In this document: piece after piece, positions 33,665 to 40,978 of the stretch
Layout: each line of letters begins with the position of its first letter
Position numbering within the stretch: the stretch's first letter is position 1
Assembly: GCF_000993825.1 (NCBI RefSeq)
Contig: NZ_CP011114.1
Coordinates: 2,170,001 to 2,234,000, forward strand
DNA: 64,000 nucleotides
Reading direction: 5' to 3'
Source: Paenibacillus durus ATCC 35681
GTDB taxonomy: Bacteria > Bacillota > Bacilli > Paenibacillales > Paenibacillaceae
Position numbers and translations under genes: made by a program
The notes under the pieces: generated by a model
The model's input: only the letters and a program-made list of their open reading frames with translations
Database searches by the model: none
What the model was told of the DNA's origin: nothing

Positions 33665-34643
33665 TTAATCTCGGAAATAAACGCAGCGCATTTTCACAAT
33701 AAATGAGCCGGTGCTGTTCTTCCGTTAGCATTTCTGTGATGTCCAAGGCATCTGCTAAAGCCATGCAGGCGAAATCAGGTGTATATGGGTAGTCACTGCC
33801 ATACACTAAATGGTCTATTCCAACGATTGGCATCAGGTTAGCCAGTTGCCTGGGCAGGCAAGCTCCGGCCAGGTCAAAGTACAGTCCTTGCAAAGCAGCA
33901 TAGATATCCACTACGTCTGTTCCAATACGTTCATCAAATGATGAAGGCATCATTTGAAGAGCAGGTGCGATCCTATCTGCAAGTACCGGCAGAAACGCTC
34001 CTGCATGGGGGATGATGAATTTAATATCGGAGAAACGATTCAGAGTTCCTGTTAATATCATGTTGATGACAGTGCGAGTTGTATCGAAGAAAAATTCCAT
34101 CATGGGAATAGGCAAGCCTTCCACAACATGCTCTGGGACACGACTAGGTTTATTGGGATGAAGAGTGACAACGGATTTATGCCTGTTTAACTCCTCAAAT
34201 ATCGCATCCAGGCATGAATTTCCCAGATACACTCCCAGTGTATTGGTAGGCAACGTGAAACCATCCACATTCAAAACATCCGTTGCGTATTGAATTTCTG
34301 CAATACTGTGCTCAATATCAGGCAATGGCAAAGAGGCAAACAAGCCAAACTTCCCCGGATATTTCCTCACAAGTTCCGCACCGTCTTCGTTGGCTATCCG
34401 GGCCAAGGCTTTAGCGGCATTCTTGTCTCCAAAATTAATATGGGGCGATGATAAGGAAAGCATGGAAGTAGTAATGCCCAAATGATCCATGGCCTCCAAA
34501 TGCATTTCCGGACTCCATGCGGGTGTTGGAAATCCGTCGGGATTGTTCTCACCGCAATTCAGCAATGCCTTCTTGTACGCTTGGGGCAAGTAATGCGCAT
34601 GAAGATCAATCTTCCGTGCATCCGGGTTCACAATATTGGACAT
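33654..34643 (-). CDS. Amidohydrolase-family (ACMSD-like) decarboxylase/hydrolase
   Basis: A 329-residue TIM-barrel metal enzyme of amidohydrolase family 2. The metal motifs are KIDLHAHYLP (H-x-H) near residue 13, a His in VVTLHPNKPSR, a His in FIIPHAGAFLPVLADRI, and an Asp in YGSDYPYTPDF. The pattern resembles ACMSD/6-methylsalicylate decarboxylase relatives that act on aromatic or keto acids without water. It lies 30 bases downstream of an HSL-type esterase and a MarR regulator on the same strand, suggesting one catabolic cassette in which the esterase releases the acid substrate. Its last codons and TAG stop sit on a junction with a nucleoside hydrolase remnant. Confidence 0.88.
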   Translation of the reverse strand: MSNIVNPDARKIDLHAHYLPQAYKKALLNCGENNPDGFPTPAWSPEMHLEAMDHLGITTSMLSLSSPHINFGDKNAAKALARIANEDGAELVRKYPGKFGLFASLPLPDIEHSIAEIQYATDVLNVDGFTLPTNTLGVYLGNSCLDAIFEELNRHKSVVTLHPNKPSRVPEHVVEGLPIPMMEFFFDTTRTVINMILTGTLNRFSDIKFIIPHAGAFLPVLADRIAPALQMMPSSFDERIGTDVVDIYAALQGLYFDLAGACLPRQLANLMPIVGIDHLVYGSDYPYTPDFACMALADALDITEMLTEEQHRLIYCENALRLFPRLTTG

Positions 34644-34673
34644 TACTACAGCTCCTTCAGACTTATAGGATAC

Positions 34674-35600
34674 TTAATTAAAAGCTTCTCTTAATTTTGT
34701 ACATACCAAAGCCAGAGCATCTCGTGCTTCTTCCAATAATTGCTGCATGTTAAAAAAACCGTGTATGACTCCATCGTACCTCTTCAGATATACGTTGACC
34801 CCGGCCGCAGACAAACGCTGCGCATACAATTCGCCTTCATCTCTTAACGGATCGTATTCTGAGGTAATGATGCACGCGGCTGGAAGCTCTCCGAAATTTT
34901 CTGCCAGCAATGGCGAAGCCAATGGATTGTTCGCCTCGCTTAACTCGTTCAAATACTGGCGGACAAACCATTCGATGCCTTTGGTTGTAATCCTGTAACC
35001 TTCAGCGTTTTCCACCTGGGATTTGGGTTTGGTTTCGCCCAGCAAATCTAACATTGCGTTAATGATAACTTGATAAATAATCTTGAATTCCCCTTTATCC
35101 CTGGAAAGCTGACTAATTACAGCGGAAAGAGTTCCACCTACGCTGTCGCCTCCAATGGCGATTTTATCGGCCAAAATATTCAGCTCTTCAGCATGGTCAG
35201 ATACCCATTTTACAGTCTCGTAGCATTCTTCTACAGGCAGGGGAAACTTGTGTTCCGGTGATAATCCGTATTCTATGGATATTACCGTACAGTTTGCATT
35301 GTTTACGATCCTGCGGCAGACAGAGTCATACACTTCAATATTTCCAAACACAAACCCGCCGCCATGAATCCAAATAAAAGCAGGATGAGGACCATTTCCT
35401 TTGGGATGATAGACTCTAATCAGGGTATCCCTTACGGATGTTTTTACGATGAGATCGTTTACGGAGCCGACTTCCACAATGCTCTCTTTACAATCATCCC
35501 AGCTTCTTGCATACCATTCTCTTTGTTGATCAAGCGGCAGAGCATATATTTTCTCGAAGTCGGTTTCAAGTAATTTATTCAGTTTGGGATTTAATGGCAT
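34674..35600 (-). CDS. HSL-family alpha/beta hydrolase (carboxylesterase)
   Basis: About 308 residues. ATG 35600 is preferred to 35606 for spacing from GAAGGT. The hormone-sensitive-lipase signature is complete: oxyanion motif WIHGGGFVFGN near residue 80, nucleophile motif GGDSVGGTLSAV near 150, acid in SEYDPLRDEGELYA, and His in YDGVIHGFF near 283. It hydrolyses short-chain or aromatic esters in the cytoplasm. It overlaps the MarR gene by 26 bases and precedes the amidohydrolase by 30 bases, so the three are one operon under the operators at 36078-36127. Confidence 0.92.
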   Translation of the reverse strand: MPLNPKLNKLLETDFEKIYALPLDQQREWYARSWDDCKESIVEVGSVNDLIVKTSVRDTLIRVYHPKGNGPHPAFIWIHGGGFVFGNIEVYDSVCRRIVNNANCTVISIEYGLSPEHKFPLPVEECYETVKWVSDHAEELNILADKIAIGGDSVGGTLSAVISQLSRDKGEFKIIYQVIINAMLDLLGETKPKSQVENAEGYRITTKGIEWFVRQYLNELSEANNPLASPLLAENFGELPAACIITSEYDPLRDEGELYAQRLSAAGVNVYLKRYDGVIHGFFNMQQLLEEARDALALVCTKLREAFN

Positions 35601-36063
35601 CCTCATTACCTTCTTTCGTATATTCTGATAATTCTATAAGATTTGCGCTTGCAGACTTTTCTGCCATCGCCTGAAGCCCTTTAAAAACCACATCTTTAGT
35701 TTCTTCATCCATCCCCTTGGTGGTGTGGTCCTTCCACTTCTCCAAAAGCAAGTAGAAATCAGCTTTATTTTCTCTTGCTTTGTTGGTTAAGAATAGTTTT
35801 TTGGCTCTTCTGTCATCCTTCATCATCTCACGCGTTATAAATCCCTTTTGTTCGAGTGATTTTATTGACCTGGCGGTTGCCGCTTTATCAATAAACAACA
35901 GGGATGACAGCTCTTCCTGGTTGATTCCTTCGTTGTCATATAGATTCATCAGAAAGATGCATTCTGAGAAACTGATATCCATGCTGCTAAAAGCAGTCGT
36001 AATATACGCCTGAGTTTGCCTGTTAAATATTCCAACGTATTTCGCTAAAGTTAAAAGGTCCAT
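35575..36063 (-). CDS. MarR-family regulator of the esterase-amidohydrolase cassette
   Basis: A 162-residue winged-helix regulator: YDNEGINQEELSSLLFIDKAATARSIKSLEQKGFI, then the wing REMMKDDRRAKKLFLT. It has a GGAGGTG site before ATG 36063. Two identical inverted repeats AGTTGA-N5-TCAACT lie 15 and 48 bases upstream of the start, consistent with autorepression of the three-gene operon, relieved by an aromatic acid or ester ligand. The ligand is inferred from the family and neighbours. Confidence 0.93.
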   Translation of the reverse strand: MDLLTLAKYVGIFNRQTQAYITTAFSSMDISFSECIFLMNLYDNEGINQEELSSLLFIDKAATARSIKSLEQKGFITREMMKDDRRAKKLFLTNKARENKADFYLLLEKWKDHTTKGMDEETKDVVFKGLQAMAEKSASANLIELSEYTKEGNEDAIKSQTE

Positions 36064-36077
36064 TTATACACCTCCGT

Positions 36078-36094
36078 AGTTGACTGGATCAACT
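36078..36094. promoter_or_regulatory. MarR operator, proximal copy
   Basis: AGTTGA-CTGGA-TCAACT, a perfect 6-bp inverted repeat with a 5-base spacer, 15 bases upstream of the marR start. Confidence 0.7.
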
Positions 36095-36110
36095 ATACAA
36101 TAATCCTTAA

Positions 36111-36127
36111 AGTTGATCGTGTCAACT
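36111..36127. promoter_or_regulatory. MarR operator, distal copy
   Basis: AGTTGA-TCGTG-TCAACT, with the same half-sites and spacing as the proximal copy, centred 33 bases away (about three helical turns, so on the same DNA face). Confidence 0.7.
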
Positions 36128-36168
36128 AATTTACAAGCTGCGTCAGGCGGAAATCTCAAATATCGATG

Positions 36169-36460
36169 TTAAAATTTAATGCAAATCTTTCCAAAATACG
36201 AACCCTCCGCCAAGTATTGCAGCGCTTCGACAGCGCGTTCGAATGGAAACATACGGTCAACGACTGGGCGAAGCCCATTGTGTTCGATTGCACGGTTCAT
36301 CGTTTCAAACATATCGCGCTCCCGACGTTGATGGCTTGCAGGCGCGCTTTCCTTAGAATTGCGGGAATGATTTCGAATCCTTCCACTTGAAAGCCCGAAA
36401 GACCGCCTACCATGCTGACCTGACCGCCCACTCGCAGCGCCGAGATTGACTTGTTTGGAT
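36169..36460 (-). pseudogene. Remnant of an MDR oxidoreductase 3' end
   Basis: About 290 bases closely resembling the last ~95 codons of the intact MDR gene at 25636. Both end in GKICIKF and share FETMN, NGLRPVVDR and YFGKICIKF segments. A small deletion near 36318 shifts the frame, and the sequence similarity stops abruptly around GACTTGTT, so the 5' two thirds are missing. It cannot encode an active enzyme. Confidence 0.8.
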
Positions 36461-36561
36461 AACATCGATAATCTAAGTAAAATTGGAGCGGAGAATGCAA
36501 AAATCGGTAGGGGTATACGGGCTCATAATTGTTATAATGCTATAAAAGGAGTGGTTCGGCC

Positions 36562-36708
36562 ATGGAAGCAGAGCAAATTGTAAAAATGCTTGAAACTGTT
36601 TTGGATTCGAAACTTAAACCTATCAAGGATGATATAAGCGACATCAAGCAAAGCGTCAGAAATTTAAGTGAAAAGCTAGATTTAGTTAGCCTCCGAGCAA
36701 CCAAGTGA
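36562..36708 (+). CDS. Small coiled-coil protein, 48 residues (possibly shortened by a TGA)
   Basis: ATG 36562 has AAAAGGAG 11 bases upstream. The product is highly charged and heptad-like (VKMLETVLDSKLKPIKDDIS, then VRNLSEKLDLVSL), of the type found in short coiled-coil proteins of phage or chromosomal origin. The frame closes at TGA 36706-36708. It then continues for 15 more sense codons (YVSHAELEINRLKTQ) to TAA at 36754-36756, right at a terminator. That extension keeps the same character, so the TGA may be a recent nonsense mutation. Function unknown. Confidence 0.6.
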   Translation: MEAEQIVKMLETVLDSKLKPIKDDISDIKQSVRNLSEKLDLVSLRATK

Positions 36709-36754
36709 TACGTTAGCCATGCTGAGCTGGAAATCAATCGTTTGAAGACACAGT

Positions 36755-36799
36755 AAAAAGCCAAAAAGACTCGCTTCTGCGGGTCTTTATTGGCTTTTA
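36755..36799. terminator. Bidirectional terminator
   Basis: AAAAGCCAA pairs with TTGGCTTTT, and an inner AAGAC-CGC/GCG-GTCTT stem extends it. T and A runs lie on both sides. Confidence 0.7.
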
Positions 36800-36876
36800 T
36801 CAATCATATTTCTCCGTATCCACTTCTTAGTCTAACGGCGCGGGGCCATTCGAGCTCCGGCTTCACCAGCACTTCC

Positions 36877-37170
36877 CTATGTTTTTCTCTGAACAAAATC
36901 TTCGCCTCCGCCATACACTTCAACCATCATTAATGCGCCCATCCGAAACCCGTGGACAAAAGAGGCAGCGGAATAGATCGAGGTGGATTCGCCCAATAAA
37001 TCAACCAATTTTTCTAGGGAATCGAATTCATCTGTTGAGAGTTGTTTTTTATATGCCTCCATTGCGCTGGAAATTTTGCGGGTCAGCAAAAGATATTCCG
37101 GATTATTCGGATGGATGCATTCGTCAGGACGTAAATTCCCGTAAAACAAGCCTTCTAATATATTGCTCAT
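36877..37170 (-). CDS. DUF6809-family protein
   Basis: A 97-residue protein with GGGAGACC before ATG 37170. The pattern ILEGLFYGNLRPDE at the start and FVHGFRMGALMMVEVY at the end, with a helical middle, is typical of the DUF6809 family, small helical proteins common in Firmicutes and their mobile elements. No function is established. It is divergent from the epoxyqueuosine-reductase-like region and monocistronic. Confidence 0.72.
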   Translation of the reverse strand: MSNILEGLFYGNLRPDECIHPNNPEYLLLTRKISSAMEAYKKQLSTDEFDSLEKLVDLLGESTSIYSAASFVHGFRMGALMMVEVYGGGEDFVQRKT

Positions 37171-37520
37171 GGTCTCCCTCCATACTTGGATACTTAATGA
37201 TACATCATCAGACCATAAAGCATTGAAATTTAGCGATAAAATCGCTAGAAGCTTCGTATCTCTCGTTATGCCAGGATATAACGGAACACAGCCTCTGGTT
37301 GCCGGATGTCTGCTTCAGCTACGGCACTTTAAAGGGTAAAGTTACCGGGTGGATTTGAACCACCTAGATGATGCGACTGTGAGGCGCACCAAAAAAACAA
37401 CCCCGTATTGAACGGAGTTGCTTCTTACAATTACCGTTACCCCACAACATCGTCGGCATCGGTCGAGTAGGCCACTTCTTTCTGGGATTCCATTTTGACC
37501 AGTCTTGACAATATAGTATG
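37171..37520. other. 350-base interval without a gene
   Basis: I see no supported gene. A terminator lies at 37391-37420. The segment 37348-37364 has a tRNA T-arm-like sequence on the minus strand but no cloverleaf around it. A short hairpin AGCGAT-AAA-ATCGCT lies near 37232-37246. Confidence 0.5.
37391..37420 (-). terminator. Terminator downstream of the epoxyqueuosine-reductase-like gene
   Basis: CAACCCCGT pairs with ACGGAGTTG (one mismatch) around a 5-base loop, followed on the minus strand by TTTTTTT. Confidence 0.68.
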
Positions 37521-38402
37521 TCACCGCGCAGTCCGCATCGGATTTCTGCTCTCACAAGGCACCTTGGTCTGGCACAGACCGCATCCGGCTCCCGATTTGG
37601 CATCCCCGCCGTTTGCCTCCGCAAAGTCCCGGGAGGCTTGCCCATACACAAATTTCATGCAGGCGATTTTGTCATGCCCCTCTTTGCTGATGGCCTGCAC
37701 CGGGCAGCGGGTGATGCAGACGCCGCAAATCCCTTTGCTGTGGAGCAGGCAATTCCCCGCATGGCTTGCTGCTGTTCTGGTATCCGGGGTTACCTTGAGG
37801 TCGGTCACAACGGAGAATAAGCGGATCGCAATCCCCTTTTCTGAGATGAAGCCGTCATTTATGCTGAAGGTGCCTAGGCCCGCGGCGTAAGCAACATGGC
37901 GTTCCGACCAATTGGACACCGGCCCCGAAGCCGTGCCCTGAATGCTGTACCACTCGGTATCCAGCGGGGCGACCGCCCGGTAGCCAAGGCTGCTTAAATA
38001 AGCCGGTAAATGTCCGCGAATCGCATTCACAAAATACTCATCCCCGAATGTCCGGAGCAGGGCCCACTCCCGCGAAGGCCCGTCCTTCTGCGCCCGATTG
38101 GCGCGGCGAATGACTTCGCTGATGGGCAGCACCACGCTGATCACCGAGCCTCCTTCATAGCTGCCGGGGCCATATGACCGCTCAAAGACTTCCCGTGGCG
38201 TAGCATGGTCAGGACCAATAAGCGTCTTATATTCCTCAAACAAGGGATCATCCGCTGATGCGAATTGAATTATCGGCTCCTCGTAGTAAGGGGCCTGCAG
38301 TTCTTCGGAAAAGTTCCCCTTGTTCTCACGCACATAAGACTTTAATTCCTCCACGATTAATTGCTTGATACGTCCTTCTGCCTCTTTCGTGTTCATTTCC
38401 AT
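37521..38402 (-). CDS. Epoxyqueuosine reductase-like 4Fe-4S protein
   Basis: A 293-residue protein related to the COG1600/QueG group. The C-terminal part has two ferredoxin-like Cys clusters (ICGVCITRCP with a later Cys in IACMKFVYG, and GCGLCQTKVPCES), enough for two [4Fe-4S] clusters. The N-terminal part is shorter than in QueG, and a cobalamin-binding site cannot be confirmed, so a queuosine role is not assured. It may instead be a redox protein of the reductive-dehalogenase-like family. A palindromic operator 51-64 bases upstream is shared with the marR gene behind it, so the pair is probably co-regulated. Confidence 0.8.
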   Translation of the reverse strand: MEMNTKEAEGRIKQLIVEELKSYVRENKGNFSEELQAPYYEEPIIQFASADDPLFEEYKTLIGPDHATPREVFERSYGPGSYEGGSVISVVLPISEVIRRANRAQKDGPSREWALLRTFGDEYFVNAIRGHLPAYLSSLGYRAVAPLDTEWYSIQGTASGPVSNWSERHVAYAAGLGTFSINDGFISEKGIAIRLFSVVTDLKVTPDTRTAASHAGNCLLHSKGICGVCITRCPVQAISKEGHDKIACMKFVYGQASRDFAEANGGDAKSGAGCGLCQTKVPCESRNPMRTAR

Positions 38403-38452
38403 GTTCTCTCCTCCCCAGCATATCTAGCTAAAGCATCAGTTCCATTTATTTT

Positions 38453-38466
38453 CGTGTATATACACG
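38453..38466. promoter_or_regulatory. MarR-type operator before the 4Fe-4S protein gene
   Basis: CGTGTATATACACG, a perfect 14-bp palindrome about 50 bases upstream of the 4Fe-4S gene start. A 12/14 match lies at the marR start. Confidence 0.65.
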
Positions 38467-38542
38467 AATAGAGCGCATTAAGATCTAAAAGAAAATACAA
38501 ATCACTTTAAACAGGCAGCGCCTTACAAACCACCTGAGCGCT

Positions 38543-39013
38543 TCATGGCACAAGACTCTCCACTTTGGATAACAGAGCCGTTAGCACTGCCAAATCCTCT
38601 TTACCCAGCGATTGCTCCACAAAGTTTTGCGCATCTTCCCATAGCTGTCCCGCAGCCGCATGTACCGCTTTCCCGCTCTCCGTCAAAGTCAATTGGCGGT
38701 TCCTGCTTCCCTTGGCTGCCGTATCCTGAACATATCCTCGTTGCTCCAGTGCTTTCAGATTGCGCACAAGTGTTGTCCGGTCGAGCCGCATCTTCAGCGC
38801 TACATCGCTGACACTTGCCGGTCCCATCCGGTCAATGTGCCGCAGTAGTGAAAATTGACTATTATTCAGCCCGCTTGGTGCAAGATACCGGTCATACAGC
38901 TCCGTAATAGCCAGCGAGGCCCGGCGTAAATTGATGCAGTTGCAGACTGATGATGCTTTGTTCTCTGATGACGTGTTGTTCATGATAGTCGAATAGCTCT
39001 CCTTTTGCCTCAT
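38543..39013 (-). CDS. MarR-family regulator
   Basis: A 156-residue winged-helix protein: GLNNSQFSLLRHIDRMGPASVSDVALKMRLDRTTLVRNLKALEQRGYV, given here in two parts as SQFSLLRHIDRMGP and DRTTLVRNLKALEQRGYV, with the wing GSRNRQLTLTESG. Two N-terminal cysteines (VCNCINLRR) could be redox or metal sensors. ATG 39013 has no clear ribosome site. ATG 38980 follows AAGGAG at a long distance and is an alternative. The near-palindrome CGTGTATCTACACT touches the start codon, indicating autorepression. The downstream 4Fe-4S gene carries the perfect version of the same site. Confidence 0.9.
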   Translation of the reverse strand: MRQKESYSTIMNNTSSENKASSVCNCINLRRASLAITELYDRYLAPSGLNNSQFSLLRHIDRMGPASVSDVALKMRLDRTTLVRNLKALEQRGYVQDTAAKGSRNRQLTLTESGKAVHAAAGQLWEDAQNFVEQSLGKEDLAVLTALLSKVESLVP

Positions 39014-39027
39014 CGTGTATCTACACT
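39014..39027. promoter_or_regulatory. MarR-type operator at the marR start
   Basis: CGTGTATCTACACT, 12 of 14 positions identical to the perfect palindrome at 38453-38466. It lies immediately upstream of the 39013 start codon. Confidence 0.6.
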
Positions 39028-39100
39028 ATTCCAAATTTCATGGTTATTGTCCGTGCGCTTTCTCACACACCGCATAGGCACCCGCCGTAAAGCGGACAGC

Positions 39101-39132
39101 AAAAAGGCCAACCAGTAGTCTCTGGCTGACCT
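39101..39132 (-). terminator. Terminator of the hydrolase-marR operon
   Basis: AGGCCAACCAG pairs with CTGGCTGACCT (two mismatches), followed on the minus strand by TTTTTG. Confidence 0.62.
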
Positions 39133-39148
39133 AATATACGGGGAATCA

Positions 39149-39574
39149 TCATTTCTTTAAGTTATGGAAGCCACGTTTAATGAAGCTCGTAAACAGTGCT
39201 TTTTCCTCCGGTGTAAAGTCAGCCAATAGCCTTTTGTTGAAGTCTTTAACCGTTTGTATAACTTCTTTCTCCAACTTTTTTGACTTTTCCGTTAGAAATA
39301 ATTGAATTTCCCGTTTGTCGTCTTTATTCTGACTTCGCAGGATTAAGCCTTTTTTCTCCATCCTTTTTAAGACTCCGGATGCTGTTGAGACCTTTACATC
39401 CAATACCTCTTGAATCCTCGATAATGCAATCCCTTCTTCTTCCCACACGATGGACAAAACCGCCCACTGGCTTAACGTAATATCAAATTTACTCAATAGC
39501 TCTTTCTCCAACTGGTTCGAACCAATATGTGCGAGTCTATTTAGCAAAAAACCATGACTTTTAAATAAGTTCAT
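39149..39574 (-). CDS. MarR-family regulator of the upstream hydrolase
   Basis: A 141-residue winged-helix protein: SQWAVLSIVWEEEGIALSRI, then TASGVLKRMEKKGLILR and the wing NKDDKREIQLFLTEKS. It starts 3 bases after the stop of the alpha/beta hydrolase on the same strand and uses AAGGATG as ribosome site, so the two are co-transcribed. The hydrolase promoter carries two TAGC-centred palindromes that this protein probably binds. Confidence 0.92.
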   Translation of the reverse strand: MNLFKSHGFLLNRLAHIGSNQLEKELLSKFDITLSQWAVLSIVWEEEGIALSRIQEVLDVKVSTASGVLKRMEKKGLILRSQNKDDKREIQLFLTEKSKKLEKEVIQTVKDFNKRLLADFTPEEKALFTSFIKRGFHNLKK

Positions 39575-39577
39575 CCA

Positions 39578-40759
39578 TTATGCATCCTTATATTTGAGTA
39601 GTTGTTCCTCTGTCCAATCAAAAATGACTTGATGTGCATAGGAGTGATTTCCTTCCTGACAATGCTCTTGCGCACCTAATGAAGTATCAAAGATATGAAC
39701 ATCATATGGGCCTGCCAAATTTTCTTGCAAATAAGTTAACTGATGGACTGAAGCAAAATGATCATGTGTTCCCACCAACAATAGAGTTGGGCAATCAATA
39801 AGGCCCGCAATACCTTTAACTGTGAATTTTTTTACTTTATCCGGCATTTCCGATAATTCTTTGCCTCCGAAGACCCATAGTCCATTTTGAATCAGCCAGC
39901 GCGTATTCGCATCCAGCTTGGAGGTATCAAATGTTATAGCGGCAGGGTTGGATTCTATCTTTTCAATTAGCGGATTTTTTTGAGTAATCGATTCCCACAC
40001 ATCGGTAAATACATCAAAAAGGATGCAGGCATCTATTCTTTTTTCAAACGCAGCAGCTCTGGCCGCATAATAACCGCCTAAACTCATGCCTAATAAAGCC
40101 ACAAATTTATTGGTGTCTATTTCCGTATGGTCTTCTAAATAATCAAGAGCAGCACTTACCGGTTTCTCAAAATCATATCTGGCAATCGTTTTTTGAATTC
40201 GCAAAGCCTCTCCTTGACCGGGACCATCAAAAATCAAAACATTGAATCCTCTCTTCATTGCAGCGGCGCCGCCAGCGAAGTACAGTTCTTCAACGGTGGA
40301 GTCATATCCGCCAATAAAGATAAGGGTTGGTGCATCTTTATCGACTGTAAATAAATAGCTGCTTAGATACCCCTCTTCAAAAGGAATATCGATTTGCGCA
40401 CAATTTTCACTCATGAGCTGTGTTGCTTGTCTAAACGTTTCTACACTTTTTCTATAGCATTCCAACCGGATCGGCTCGTCATTTCTCAAAAAGAACTCGG
40501 CTGTACGATAATAATTGCTCGCTCTAAGAAAAGCTTCTTTAGCACTTACCACGTGATTTCCTCTTAATGACTGATTAGCCAATTCTCTGACTTTCTCCGC
40601 CATTGCATACCATTCTTTGTACCAGCTCCCAAAGTCTCCTTCAGTAATATTACTTGCAACGACTTGTACCTCTCCAATCTCTGCACCTTGATAATTATAA
40701 TAGTTCAAACTCCGAATCGTTTCAAACTCAAAAGCTTTGTCTTCAAAGAAAATTCCCAT
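39578..40759 (-). CDS. Alpha/beta hydrolase (FrsA/2,6-dihydropseudooxynicotine-hydrolase-like)
   Basis: About 393 residues. ATG 40759 has GGAGGAG at a good distance, while the longer frame to 40801 lacks a site and crosses the operator. An N-terminal helical cap (about 140 residues, with Trp/Tyr-rich WYKEWYAMAEKVREL) precedes the hydrolase core. The core has TLIFIGGYDSTVEELYF, nucleophile LLGMSLGGYYAARAAAFE, acid LLVGTHDHFASVHQ and a C-terminal His in EHCQEGNHSYAH. This cap-plus-core layout is that of the DUF1100/DHPON-hydrolase group, which cleaves C-C or ester bonds. The substrate is unknown. It is first in an operon with marR. Confidence 0.88.
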   Translation of the reverse strand: MGIFFEDKAFEFETIRSLNYYNYQGAEIGEVQVVASNITEGDFGSWYKEWYAMAEKVRELANQSLRGNHVVSAKEAFLRASNYYRTAEFFLRNDEPIRLECYRKSVETFRQATQLMSENCAQIDIPFEEGYLSSYLFTVDKDAPTLIFIGGYDSTVEELYFAGGAAAMKRGFNVLIFDGPGQGEALRIQKTIARYDFEKPVSAALDYLEDHTEIDTNKFVALLGMSLGGYYAARAAAFEKRIDACILFDVFTDVWESITQKNPLIEKIESNPAAITFDTSKLDANTRWLIQNGLWVFGGKELSEMPDKVKKFTVKGIAGLIDCPTLLLVGTHDHFASVHQLTYLQENLAGPYDVHIFDTSLGAQEHCQEGNHSYAHQVIFDWTEEQLLKYKDA

Positions 40760-40792
40760 AACCAATCTCCTCCTCATAGGATGATTTAAAAT

Positions 40793-40833
40793 ATATAGCA
40801 TGCTATCTAAAAATAATATAGCGTGCTATATAT
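40793..40833. promoter_or_regulatory. Double palindromic operator upstream of the hydrolase-marR operon
   Basis: Two related palindromes: ATAGCATGCTAT at 40795-40806 and ATATAGC-GT-GCTATAT centred near 40824. They share the ATAGC/GCTAT half-sites and lie 35-75 bases upstream of the hydrolase start. Confidence 0.6.
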
Positions 40834-40934
40834 TTTCTGTCAAATGTGGAATCGCCTTTGTCTGTGAATGGGTCGCAGCTTCTTCGTATTAGATTGACAG
40901 TAAGGAGTCCATGTTTTATAATTCAAACAAATAA

Positions 40935-40965
40935 TTAAAACAAATGTTTAAATCAATTGTTTTAA
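40935..40965. promoter_or_regulatory. Inverted repeat before the YhgE-like gene
   Basis: TTAAAACAA (40935-40943) and TTGTTTTAA (40957-40965) form perfect arms with a 13-base spacer, ending just before the AAAGGAG ribosome site. It is a likely operator for the TetR gene downstream. Confidence 0.55.
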
Positions 40966-40978
40966 AGGAGTGGAATGC

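Noticed and set aside
37348..37364. tRNA T-arm-like sequence on the minus strand (5-bp stem, loop TTCAAAT)
   Set aside because: No acceptor, D or anticodon arm can be folded around it, so it is not a tRNA gene. A degraded tRNA or attachment-site scar cannot be shown.
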